DNA from: Flavobacteriaceae bacterium | Lineage (GTDB): Bacteria > Bacteroidota > Bacteroidia > Flavobacteriales > Flavobacteriaceae | Length of the DNA stretch: 64,000 nt | Reading direction: 5' to 3' | NCBI GenBank assembly: GCA_016649715.1 | Contig: JAENXC010000017.1 | Location: 1-64,000, forward strand | Part shown: in pieces, positions 33,435 through 41,517 of the stretch | How the letters are laid out: each line of letters begins with the position of its first letter | How positions within the stretch are numbered: the stretch's first letter is position 1 | Notes under the pieces: model-generated | What the model was told of the DNA's origin: nothing | Seen by the model: only the letters and a program-made list of their open reading frames with translations | The model's database searches: none | Translations under genes and position numbers: made by a program

Positions 33435-34267
33435 TTTTTAATATGTATGGTCATTACAGGAAGTTCAGAGTGATTGGTTACACCCACGGCAATACTTTTT
33501 GAAAATAAGCTCAAAAATCCTGTCTTTCCGTGGGTGCTCATCGCAATCAAATCTGCCGATTGATGATTTAAAAATGTATTGATGCCTGCTTCCACCGTAG
33601 GTTCGTTGTAAACACTCATTGAATATTTGTTGAAATCAGGGAGCTTTTCAAGGAATTCTTTAACAGGGTTCAACCCAAGTTCAATACTGTTAAAGTCCGT
33701 TTCCGTATTGATACGTAACAAATGAATTTTTGCATCACACTTTTCGGCAATGGAAAGCACTTCGCTGAAGGGAATGCTTACGTCTTCCTTAAAATCTGAA
33801 AGGAACACAATGTCCTTGAACGGAAAAGTTACCTCCTCTTCCTTGACCACGATAATTGGGGCATTGGCTTTTCGTACAATCTTTTCAACGTTACTACCCG
33901 TTATCTCCCTCACACGACCTTTAGTGCCACTACTTCCCGTGATAATGAAATCGTGGTGGAAATGACCTGAATGTTCCAAAATATCTTTTTGTCCCGAATC
34001 GAACTGAAGAAAGGTCCGGCACTTCAGTCCTTCGTGTTCTGCCATTCTTTCCAGTTCACGCAATTTGGCTTTAGCAATACCAATTTGCTTTACAGTTTCG
34101 GGATAGCGCTCTTCTTTGAGTTTACTCAATTTCACCCAATCAACGGGTGTGATCATCAAGTGCAAAAAATGTATTTCGGCATTGTAAATTTTGGATATCT
34201 TTATTGCTAGATGTGCTGCTTCGGTACAGTTTTCAGAGAAATCGGTGGGTACTAATATGTTTTTCAT
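33431..34267 (-). CDS. Tandem universal stress protein (two Usp domains)
   Basis: 278 residues made of two UspA-type halves. Each begins with a hydrophobic strand plus T/SDFS (ILVPTDFSENC; IVFLSDFKED) and ends with the ATP-binding loop: GSSGTKGRVREITGSNVEK (first half) and STHGKTGFLSLFSKSIA (second), both G-x2-G-x8-10-S/T-like. Such proteins bind ATP and respond to starvation or hypoxia. It is the first gene of the nucleotide-stress operon, with 4-bp overlap to the ATP-cone gene. Confidence 0.9.
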   Translation of the reverse strand: MKNILVPTDFSENCTEAAHLAIKISKIYNAEIHFLHLMITPVDWVKLSKLKEERYPETVKQIGIAKAKLRELERMAEHEGLKCRTFLQFDSGQKDILEHSGHFHHDFIITGSSGTKGRVREITGSNVEKIVRKANAPIIVVKEEEVTFPFKDIVFLSDFKEDVSIPFSEVLSIAEKCDAKIHLLRINTETDFNSIELGLNPVKEFLEKLPDFNKYSMSVYNEPTVEAGINTFLNHQSADLIAMSTHGKTGFLSLFSKSIAVGVTNHSELPVMTIHIKK

Positions 34268-34409
34268 TTATGTTTTAACTATTTAAATTAATTAGTAGAT
34301 ACTTCGTAGACTTATGATATCTGCCTGCTCGCAGAGGGTTTTACTATCTGTATATTCCAATATATTTAATTCGATCGGTAATCATCGAATGTTGTTTTTT
34401 GTAATTTTT

Positions 34410-35297
34410 TTAAGTAATACTATAATTCTGGATGGTTTGCCACACAAAATCCGCTTCTTTAAGAAAGAATTGGTGATCTCCTTTGGAAGAGGTAACAATT
34501 CTTGCATTTGTGAATACTTCTGATAACTTTATCATATTCTTAATGGGCGCGATCGTGTCTTCTTTTCCATGAATAAATAAAACCTCTTTGTCTTTAATCT
34601 GTTTTGCTATAGTGTATAAATCTGTATTAAGAATTACTTCGTTCAGGGAATAATAATAGCTTTGCCAATGATGCTTTTTTGCATCTTCAAAAACATTTTC
34701 CGTCAAATTATCCGGTTTAAATGCTCGTGTCATAAAAATAGGGTGGATCATACAGATGTATTTCGACAACCAGCTTGTTGAAATTTTATTGACAAACGAA
34801 TGAGTTGACATAATTTTATTGAATTCTTTAGCGTCTTGATAAACCGGTATGCTAATAAAAACACCTTTGTTAAACCATTTGGGTTGTTTCTCTAACAATG
34901 CTAATGAAATTATTGCTCCCATAGAATGTCCCCCAATAATAGTTTTCCCATCATTAAAACCTTCTTCGTTAAGGATTATCTCAAGGGCGTATAATTGAAC
35001 AGAAAGAGCATAGTCCCCTTTTGGTTTTGGTGATTCTCCAAAACCAAGAAGATCTACTATTAGTATCCTATGCGTAAGTGAGATATTTTCAATATCTCGT
35101 TTCCAATAATTTAAAGATCCCGTTAGGCCGTGTAACAAAACTATTTTTCGTTCTCCAAAACCAAATACTTCATAGTTTAACAGCATGGTGTCGGGATGAT
35201 AAATGGGCTGATTATTGATCTTATAATTCTGATAACCAGCAATCGCGACCACTGGAAAAATTAATAATATGGAAATTAGTAATAAGGTCAATATCAT
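34410..35297 (-). CDS. Alpha/beta hydrolase with N-terminal membrane anchor
   Basis: 295 residues: one hydrophobic anchor (residues 3-22), then an alpha/beta hydrolase core with oxyanion HGLTGS, nucleophile GGHSMGA, acid HGKEDTIAP and the final His in SKGDHQFF. Esterase, lipase or haloperoxidase-like roles are all possible. The start overlaps the end of the aldolase/symporter chimera by 4 bp, which shows the chimera was once a real upstream gene in an operon with this one. Confidence 0.8.
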   Translation of the reverse strand: MILTLLLISILLIFPVVAIAGYQNYKINNQPIYHPDTMLLNYEVFGFGERKIVLLHGLTGSLNYWKRDIENISLTHRILIVDLLGFGESPKPKGDYALSVQLYALEIILNEEGFNDGKTIIGGHSMGAIISLALLEKQPKWFNKGVFISIPVYQDAKEFNKIMSTHSFVNKISTSWLSKYICMIHPIFMTRAFKPDNLTENVFEDAKKHHWQSYYYSLNEVILNTDLYTIAKQIKDKEVLFIHGKEDTIAPIKNMIKLSEVFTNARIVTSSKGDHQFFLKEADFVWQTIQNYSIT

Positions 35298-36046
35298 TGG
35301 TTTATATTAATTATATTTTTATTATCACTATTTTGATTTAACACAGTGTCTCTTCCATAAAATTTATTGAAAACTATACATGCAGTCAAATCTCCTGTCA
35401 CATTAACTGCCGTCCTAAACATTCCCAATAATCTTTCCACACCAATGATAGTAGTCATTCCCAGATTATGGGCTTCTTCAAAAGCTTCAGCTATTTCTTT
35501 AAGCTGTCTATTACTTTCCTGTGAACCAAAATAAATGGTAGCTCCAACAGCAATTGCTCCCATATCCCAAGCCGATTTTCACCTTACCAAAGAGCGTTTG
35601 GTCATACTTATTGGGATTGGTGAGAAGCTCATTGTGGTTGATTTTTACAATGAACGGTATTTTATGGGCGTACTTTCTTGCGTTCAGTCCAAAACGCCAA
35701 AGGTGGAAGCTACACCATTGCAACCAGCCTCAATGGCAAGTTTTATAATATTCTCTGGGTCGAAGTAATCTGGGTTTTTACAGAATGAAAAGGCCACATT
35801 ATGTTCGATGCCCTGATCCACCGGGAGGAAACTTAAATATCCTGTACCTGCAAGGTTTCCGTGGTTGTACAATTGGGAAAGGCTTCGCAACACCTCTGGA
35901 TTCCTGTTACTATTGACAAATACCTTGTCAATAGTATTTTTACTCGGGGTTTGCAATTCATCTTTTGTGATTTTCTCACAAACATAGTCCAGATAAAAGG
36001 AAGCTTTGTCACCAAAATGTTCTGCTATTTTTTCGTAGGTATTCAT
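35294..36046 (-). pseudogene. Broken class I fructose-bisphosphate aldolase joined to end of a dicarboxylate symporter
   Basis: From 36046 leftward, the first 120 codons are class I (DhnA/FbaB-type) aldolase ([27 protein letters not shown]). The frame then shifts; the piece in the next frame (35723 to about 35600) reads [19 protein letters not shown]. It shifts again into [17 protein letters not shown], to about 35440. There the sequence changes to [18 protein letters not shown], the C-terminus of a Na+/H+-dicarboxylate (DAACS) symporter. At least two frameshifts and one deletion fusion make this a pseudogene. Confidence 0.8.
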
Positions 36047-36083
36047 GATTATTTTTTCAATTGATTGCTATATTTTTCGATTT

Positions 36084-37439
36084 TTAATTAATCATTTTTT
36101 TGTTTGTGGTTTGCATTCCCATCGGCATATCGCCGTCGTCATCTGTATGTGAAATCATAAAAAGACGTTCCGCGACGAATATTAAAACAATCCCGATTGC
36201 TGCTACAATTAGCACCAATGGATCGTTAAGGTATTTTATATAAAGAAATGCAGAAAGAACCGCAACATCCATTACAATGGCTATTAATGGAATGATTGGT
36301 AGAAAATCCACTTCTTTTTTTAGGTGGCGAAAAAGTCCCCAATGGATAGCAATATCCATAATGAGGTAAAAAATAGCCCCAATAGAAGCAATCCTTGTTA
36401 AATCAAACAGAACAGTGAGTAAAATAGCCAGTGAAACCGTGAATATGAGGGCGGGATTTTTAAAATTCCCCATTCTTTTTAGGGACGGCACTTGCTTCAT
36501 ATTGCTCAACATCGCCAACAAGCGTGATGCCGAAAACACACTTGCGATAACACCAGAAAAGGTTGCTATAATAGCTATTGATATGGTAATCCAAGAACCC
36601 CATTCCCCAAAAATGGGTTGTGCCGCAGCGGCCAAGGCGTAATCCTTTGCTTCAATTATTTCTGGGATACTTAAACCTCCTGCAACAGCCAGTGCCAGGG
36701 CTACATAAATAAATGTGCAAATAAGAATTGAGAACACAATGGACCGCCCAAGATTTTTATGGGGGTTTTTAATATCCCCACCCTGATTTGTAATAGTAGT
36801 GAATCCTTTATAAGCGAGGATTGCCAAGGCCAATGCGGCTACAAAGCCTAATCCCTGTGGTAATGCTTCTGTATTATTAGGGATATAATTTCCGGTAATA
36901 TCTGCAAACCCGGAAGCAATAAGACCCGCAATGGCGAGCAATGCAATTCCCACTACTTTGATAATTGCTGTAAAGGTGGCTGTTGCGCCAATAACTTTGT
37001 TTCCTAAAATATTGATGATATAAGCTGTTACCAAAAGAAGAATACCAAGAATGGATGCGTAACCAGCCAAACTTTCTGGGAACAACCGAAGCGTATATGC
37101 TCCAAAAGTGCCTGCTACCAAACTTTCTGAAACCACCATTGAGACATACATCAACAAAGAAAAGACACCTGTCGTGGTTCCAAGGCCATAGGATTTGTTC
37201 AAGAATTTAACAACACCTCCAGAAGATGGAAAAGCATTTGAAAACTTCACATAAGAGTATGAACTAAAACCTACCACGATAGCACCTGCAATAAAAGCAA
37301 CCGGAAATAAATCGCCCACCAACTCGGCGATTTGCCCCATAAGGACGAATATCCCCGCACCGATCATTACGCCAGTGCCAAGGGATATGGAACCTATTAG
37401 GGAAAGCTTATTATTTTTGCCTGTGGTGTTTTTTATCAT
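36084..37439 (-). CDS. APC-family amino-acid permease
   Basis: 451 residues and about 12 helices. The start of TM1 shows the substrate-backbone motif SLGTGVMIGAGIFVL, and KGFTTITNQGGDIKNPHKNLG is the conserved loop after TM6. It is an amino acid/polyamine/cation transporter; specificity is unreadable. The C-terminus (HTDDDGDMPMGMQ) is acidic and Met-bearing. It overlaps the NhaA stop by one base, suggesting one transcript. Confidence 0.85.
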   Translation of the reverse strand: MIKNTTGKNNKLSLIGSISLGTGVMIGAGIFVLMGQIAELVGDLFPVAFIAGAIVVGFSSYSYVKFSNAFPSSGGVVKFLNKSYGLGTTTGVFSLLMYVSMVVSESLVAGTFGAYTLRLFPESLAGYASILGILLLVTAYIINILGNKVIGATATFTAIIKVVGIALLAIAGLIASGFADITGNYIPNNTEALPQGLGFVAALALAILAYKGFTTITNQGGDIKNPHKNLGRSIVFSILICTFIYVALALAVAGGLSIPEIIEAKDYALAAAAQPIFGEWGSWITISIAIIATFSGVIASVFSASRLLAMLSNMKQVPSLKRMGNFKNPALIFTVSLAILLTVLFDLTRIASIGAIFYLIMDIAIHWGLFRHLKKEVDFLPIIPLIAIVMDVAVLSAFLYIKYLNDPLVLIVAAIGIVLIFVAERLFMISHTDDDGDMPMGMQTTNKKMIN

Positions 37440-38773
37440 TATGCTTTTTTACTTGTTTGTATATTTTTAGAACTTTTCATTAAAATGATGGAACCTATTA
37501 TTCCTGCAATAAGAGAGGAAAACAGAATGCTTACTTTGGCTGAGAATATGAAAGATTCATCTGTGAAGGCCAGTTCATTTATAAACAGGGATATGGTAAA
37601 ACCGATGCCCCCGAGAAAGGCCGTCCCATAAATCATGTTCCAAGTCACACCTTTAGGGAGCTTGGCAAGTTTAAGCGCGACCAATATTCTGGAAAAGGTT
37701 GCAATGCCTATGAATTTTCCGAAAATCAGCCCTAAACCGACTCCTATACCAACAGGGCTGGTTATTACCTTCAGCAAATCTCCATGGAGGTGTATCCCCG
37801 CATTTGCCAGCGCAAAAAGGGGCAGTACTATAAAGTCGACAATTGGGCTCAATGCTTTTTCCAACTTTTGAAGCGGTGTTTCAGCTTCTGAGCTTGTAGA
37901 TTTTATTTTCTCCAAAATATCGAGTTGTTCGCTAGAAATTAGCGTTCCTTTTACAGGTTTTATTTTTATAAAACGAGAATGAAGTGTGCTTAAACGTTTT
38001 AGAAAAGTATCTTTCTCAATTTTTACGCGTCCCGGAATTGCAATAGCTGTTAGTATTCCAGCAATAGTAGGATGAACTCCGGAGAAAAAGAAGGCAAGCC
38101 ATACACCACCTATTCCTATAATTGCATAAAACCACATTTTTCTGATACCTACATAGTTACCAATAATCAATATGCCGAAGAAAAGTAGGGCATGGAACAA
38201 ATTCATCATAGAAATGCCCGATGTATAAAAAATAGCTATTACCAAGACCCCTCCCAGGTCATCGACGATTGCAAGCGTTACTAAAAAAATCCGTAATGCT
38301 GCTGGCAAACGCTTTCCGAAAAGAGCTAATACACCCAATGAAAATGCAATATCTGTTGCCATAGGAATCCCCCAACCCTGCGAGGCTTCGCCAGTAGTAT
38401 TGAACAGAAAATAAATAAGGGCAGGAAAAGCCATACCGCCTATGGCTGCTCCGATAGGAAGTATGGTATTTTGAGGAGTCGATAGTTTCCCACCTATTAT
38501 TTCACGTTTCAATTCCAAACCAACTTGAAGGAAGAACAAGGCCATTAAGCCGTCGTTGATCCAACGTATCACAGGTTCTGTGATTTCAAAATCACCTATG
38601 GCAAAGGAGATGTCCGTTCTTATTAAACTGCGGTACATTTCCTGCCAAGGAGAATTTGCCCAAACCATAGCGACTATAACGGTTATCAATAAGAGAATAC
38701 CTGTATTGTTCAGGCCTTTGAAAGTAGTACTAAATAATGTACGGATGGTACTGTATGTTTTTTCCTTTATCAT
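37439..38773 (-). CDS. nhaA: NhaA-type Na+/H+ antiporter
   Basis: 444 residues with the NhaA core: GLMALFFLQVGLELKRE, MATDIAFSLGVLALFG and the ion-binding Asp pair in TLAIVDDLGGVLVIA. It expels Na+ in exchange for protons across the inner membrane. A soluble loop (about 245-300) is slightly longer than in E. coli. It is coupled to the downstream APC permease by a one-base overlap. Confidence 0.92.
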   Translation of the reverse strand: MIKEKTYSTIRTLFSTTFKGLNNTGILLLITVIVAMVWANSPWQEMYRSLIRTDISFAIGDFEITEPVIRWINDGLMALFFLQVGLELKREIIGGKLSTPQNTILPIGAAIGGMAFPALIYFLFNTTGEASQGWGIPMATDIAFSLGVLALFGKRLPAALRIFLVTLAIVDDLGGVLVIAIFYTSGISMMNLFHALLFFGILIIGNYVGIRKMWFYAIIGIGGVWLAFFFSGVHPTIAGILTAIAIPGRVKIEKDTFLKRLSTLHSRFIKIKPVKGTLISSEQLDILEKIKSTSSEAETPLQKLEKALSPIVDFIVLPLFALANAGIHLHGDLLKVITSPVGIGVGLGLIFGKFIGIATFSRILVALKLAKLPKGVTWNMIYGTAFLGGIGFTISLFINELAFTDESFIFSAKVSILFSSLIAGIIGSIILMKSSKNIQTSKKA

Positions 38774-38921
38774 TATTGAACTGTGTTCTTTCTGAAAATT
38801 TTGGTGTCTGATTTTTGTATTCTTAAGAACTTGCGGAGTTTTTTATAAAATTTCTAAAAATCAGGCGGTTTCTTTTTCATAGGTGGATTAGCTAACCGTC
38901 TAATTAAAACCAACCATCAAT

Positions 38922-39197
38922 CTATTTGGTTTTTATTTGAGCATTATAAAAAGCACCAATACAAGCACCAATCAACCATCCTAAAATGAATGTTTGTATA
39001 ATTCCAAAGAAAGCTTCCAATAATGGTACATCCATCCTGATAATATTGGTAGTGTCCAAGCCGTGCAACAGGCTATTGAAAAAAGTGATTGTACCTTCTT
39101 GTCCTGCCGTTGCCATTACGATCATGCAGCCCAGATAAATTAGGGTACCTGTGAGACCGAAGGCAAAACCGAGTTTTTTTACGTTTAATCGATTCAT
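38922..39197 (-). CDS. Small two- to three-helix membrane protein (DUF5676-like)
   Basis: 91 residues with helices at about 10-30 and 60-85 (FGIIQTFILGWLIGACIGAFY). It resembles the DUF5676 family often found among metal-resistance genes; no function is known. It lies 17 bp upstream of nothing coding but 37 bp from the SHOCT gene stop, and forms the left end of the metal island. Confidence 0.65.
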   Translation of the reverse strand: MNRLNVKKLGFAFGLTGTLIYLGCMIVMATAGQEGTITFFNSLLHGLDTTNIIRMDVPLLEAFFGIIQTFILGWLIGACIGAFYNAQIKTK

Positions 39198-39214
39198 AGT
39201 TTTATGGTTTTGAG

Positions 39215-39433
39215 TTAGTTTTCTGAGTTTAAAATCTTTTTTGATTCCTCAAATTCTTCCTTGGAAATTTCGCCTTTTGCAAAACGCTTTTTCAAAATTT
39301 CCAGTGGGCTTTCTTTTATTGATTTTTGATATGGGATATCTGCTGGAATAAAGAATATCCAAGCAAGAAATATGACCCAAATAATCCACCATATAAGGTG
39401 CATTCCTCCAAAACTTCCATCGTAATAGTGCAT
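39215..39433 (-). CDS. SHOCT-domain small membrane protein (copy 1)
   Basis: 72 residues: one membrane helix (LIWWIIWVIFLAWIFFIP) and a C-terminal SHOCT segment (PLEILKKRFAKGEISKEEF). It is a near-copy of the protein at 40049-40273. SHOCT segments are thought to mediate oligomerisation; function is unknown. The first 20 codons are almost identical at the DNA level in both copies. Confidence 0.75.
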   Translation of the reverse strand: MHYYDGSFGGMHLIWWIIWVIFLAWIFFIPADIPYQKSIKESPLEILKKRFAKGEISKEEFEESKKILNSEN

Positions 39434-39454
39434 AATTTTTAATTTTAGATGTTA

Positions 39455-39610
39455 TTAATTTATTGCTGTTATTGCATAGCCGTATAGTTCTTTGAGTTGA
39501 TTTTTCAACTCATTTAAAGTAAGGTCTTCCTTCATTGTGATTATGGTAGCTCCTTTTGGTGACATGAATATTTCCGCTTTTTCAATAATGGCTTCAGGAC
39601 AATTTAGTCC
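39455..39610 (-). pseudogene. Truncated heavy-metal-associated (HMA) domain gene
   Basis: On the minus strand the codons read IIEKAEIFMSPKGATIITM then KEDLTLNELKNQLKELYGY and stop at 39455-39457. This matches the C-terminal two thirds of the HMA protein at 40293-40511. The CxxC metal-binding loop is missing, and an unrelated short sequence precedes it. It follows the SHOCT copy 1 leader exactly as the intact HMA gene follows SHOCT copy 2. Confidence 0.7.
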
Positions 39611-39691
39611 AACTGGTATTGAGGGTTACATCCTCTCATTTCAGGACTTTCGTGTATCTTCTCCATCCTGTTTGGTTACGAAATATTAAAT

Positions 39692-40027
39692 TTAAATAAT
39701 ATCATCAGGTTTCAATGTTTTCACTTTGACAGCCTCTAATATTTCACTAACGTATATAACCCCATCACCAGGATATCCTGTTATCCCATTTTCATGAATG
39801 ATTTGCATCGCTTTGGTAACCTTTTCATCAGAAATGATCATTTCTATCTTAGCTATTTTTGAGTGAGAAAAAGGATGGCTAAGCGATGACCATTCTTTTC
39901 TGTTATCTGAATAACGTCCTGTTCCTTCCCCTTCAAATACGGTCAAACCTAAAAAGCCTTCTTCCCTAAGTTTGTTGACAATGTCCGTGAGTCTTTTTGG
40001 TCTTACAAAGGCTTTTATTTCTTTCAT
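39692..40027 (-). CDS. PII-family (GlnB/GlnK-like) signal protein
   Basis: 111 residues with the PII fold: start KEIKAFVRPKRLTDIVNKL, a diverged T-loop (EGTGRYSDNRKEWSSLSH) and the C-terminal GDGVIYVSEILEAVKV that forms the nucleotide pocket. The T-loop lacks the uridylylated-tyrosine context of GlnB/GlnK (no GHTELYRGAEY). It sits between two SHOCT/HMA copies, so a metal- or membrane-transport-related role is more likely than nitrogen control. That is inference. Confidence 0.75.
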   Translation of the reverse strand: MKEIKAFVRPKRLTDIVNKLREEGFLGLTVFEGEGTGRYSDNRKEWSSLSHPFSHSKIAKIEMIISDEKVTKAMQIIHENGITGYPGDGVIYVSEILEAVKVKTLKPDDII

Positions 40028-40048
40028 TTTTCATGTGGTTTTAAAAAG

Positions 40049-40273
40049 TTATTTATTATCAATAATACCTAATGTTTCCCTTTTTTCTTCAAATTCTTCC
40101 TTGGATATTTCGCCTTTTGCAAAACGCTTTTTCAAAATTTCCAGTGGGCTCTCTTTCTTTGTTTTTTGATATGGGATATCCATAGGAATAAAGAATATCC
40201 AAACAAGAAAGACAATCCATATAATCCACCATATTAGGTGCATACCTCCAAAACTTCCATCGTAATAGTGCAT
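40049..40273 (-). CDS. SHOCT-domain small membrane protein (copy 2)
   Basis: 74 residues: a membrane helix (IVFLVWIFFIPMDI) and a SHOCT tail (PLEILKKRFAKGEISKEEF) identical to copy 1 over the tail, diverging only at the end (EKRETLGIIDNK). It is 19 bp downstream of an HMA gene. It is part of a duplicated SHOCT-HMA unit that brackets the PII-like gene. Confidence 0.75.
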   Translation of the reverse strand: MHYYDGSFGGMHLIWWIIWIVFLVWIFFIPMDIPYQKTKKESPLEILKKRFAKGEISKEEFEEKRETLGIIDNK

Positions 40274-40292
40274 AATTTTTAGATTTAAATTG

Positions 40293-40511
40293 TTATTGAT
40301 TTATTTCAGTTATTGTATATCCGCCAAGGGCATTGAGCTGCTTTTGTAGCTCATCTACCGAAAGAGCTTCCTTCATAGTGATAATTGTAGCTCCTTTTGG
40401 TGCGAGAAAAATCTCTGCTTTTTCGATGTTGGGATGTTCTTCCAAGGTCTTCTTGACCCTTGCCACACAACCACTGCAACTGATTCCGTTTATTTGATAT
40501 TTGTGTTTCAT
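40293..40511 (-). CDS. HMA-domain metallochaperone (CopZ/MerP-like)
   Basis: 72 residues, a single ferredoxin-like HMA domain: MKHKYQINGISCSGCVARV with the Cu/Hg/Zn-binding CSGC, and the usual beta-alpha-beta-beta-alpha-beta pattern ending EIN. It carries Cu(I) or Ag(I) to the exporters of the island. I start at 40511; the 17 residues before it overlap the upstream gene. Confidence 0.85.
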   Translation of the reverse strand: MKHKYQINGISCSGCVARVKKTLEEHPNIEKAEIFLAPKGATIITMKEALSVDELQKQLNALGGYTITEINQ

Positions 40512-40521
40512 TACGTTCAAT

Positions 40522-40791
40522 TTAATGGTGATGATGGCCTTTGTGCTCATCTTTTGGTTCAACCAAAGGCTTTTCTATACTATTTTGGGATTCACTTTGT
40601 TTATGCTGTGAATGGTTATGACCACTGTGTCCATGTAACCCGTGAGGCATTAATAGGTGACAGGCAAACATAAAAATGATGAAAATAAAGAGGGATAAAC
40701 CGCCTCCAATCCCAAATGTTGGTGCCAAAAAGATGAACAGTAGTGGTAGCCCACAGCCGATGACCATCCATAGCCAGTGGTATTTTTCCAT
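40522..40791 (-). CDS. Small His-rich membrane protein
   Basis: 89 residues: two membrane helices (WMVIGCGLPLLFIFLAP, SLFIFIIFMFACHLLM), then a hydrophilic tail with HGHSGHNHSQHKQ and a terminal HHHH. Histidine clusters suggest soft-metal buffering near the inner membrane. The first helix resembles DUF2933-type proteins of copper loci. It ends 11 bp before the HMA start, so the two are probably co-transcribed. Confidence 0.7.
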   Translation of the reverse strand: MEKYHWLWMVIGCGLPLLFIFLAPTFGIGGGLSLFIFIIFMFACHLLMPHGLHGHSGHNHSQHKQSESQNSIEKPLVEPKDEHKGHHHH

Positions 40792-40816
40792 TGTTTTTAC
40801 TTTTAGATGTTAAAAT

Positions 40817-41338
40817 TTAATGATGCTCGGTATGGTTCTCTTTGATTGGGCTACCCATCTTATTCATATTCTGCATACCTGACTTGCCGGCAGGCAGGTC
40901 CATTCCCTTTTCGCCCATCATTTTTTTACAGGATTCCATACAGTCTTCGCTCATCATCCCGTTTTGGTGCATCATTTGCATCATTGAGTTCATTGTTTCC
41001 GGGCTTTTCATCATTCCGTTCATCATTTCGTGCATCATAGTTTTGTTGCCCATCATGTTTTTCATCATCATACTGTCTTTCATCATCATTTGCATTCCTC
41101 CGCCCTGCATCATAGAGCCCATCATTTTCCTGTTGCCCTGCATCATTTGCATTGCTTGTGGGTTGTTGTGCATACTTTCCATAAACCCGGCCATATAATC
41201 GTCATTTTCGGTTATGGCATTGAAAACCTCTGTGCGGGTTTCGGGGTTTTCCAGTACTGCTTGAGGGTCTTTTTGTTGTTTACAACTGTTTAGGCTTACA
41301 AGCCCAATCATCGATAAAATAATTGCAAGTGTTTTCAT
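40817..41338 (-). CDS. Methionine-rich lipoprotein, probable copper/silver sponge
   Basis: 173 residues. The lipobox LVSLNSC gives Cys19 as the lipid site. Residues 60-140 are packed with MM pairs (KMMGSMMQGGGMQMMMK, MMKNMMGNKTMMHEMMNGMM) that resemble the thioether sites of Cu(I)/Ag(I) binders such as PcoE or CusF-type sponges. A DCMESC pair adds two cysteines. Residues GMDLPAGKSGM come from the palindrome at 40878-40900. It is located at the outer or inner membrane, facing the periplasm. Confidence 0.75.
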   Translation of the reverse strand: MKTLAIILSMIGLVSLNSCKQQKDPQAVLENPETRTEVFNAITENDDYMAGFMESMHNNPQAMQMMQGNRKMMGSMMQGGGMQMMMKDSMMMKNMMGNKTMMHEMMNGMMKSPETMNSMMQMMHQNGMMSEDCMESCKKMMGEKGMDLPAGKSGMQNMNKMGSPIKENHTEHH

Positions 41339-41413
41339 AGGTGTTTGTTTTAAATTAATTGTTTAGAATTATTGGTTTTGCAGTATTTTGTTCTGCATAA
41401 CTTTCGTTGTTAT

Positions 41414-41517
41414 CTATATAATTTCATCGTTAAAATTTCGTTTTCCATTCTTCTGTGTTTCTATAATCTGTTATACTGATTCCAATTACATCTTTAAATC
41501 GTCTTACAAGTGATTTA
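41414..41517 (-). pseudogene. C-terminal fragment of an AraC-type regulator
   Basis: On the minus strand codons read CKSLVRRFKDVIGISITDY then RNTEEWKTKF, matching HLSRQFKEIVGMSMTDYKN and the end of the intact AraC gene at 47402. A one-base insertion spoils the last residues. From 41392 to 41430 (stop and downstream DNA) it is identical over 38 bp to 47380-47418. The matching N-terminal fragment lies 7.3 kb away at 48770. Confidence 0.75.

Noticed and set aside
40842-41293. Several plus-strand frames opposite the Met-rich lipoprotein
   Set aside because: They arise because Met codons read as CAT/His or Ile-rich frames on the other strand; the minus-strand protein has a lipobox and meaningful composition.
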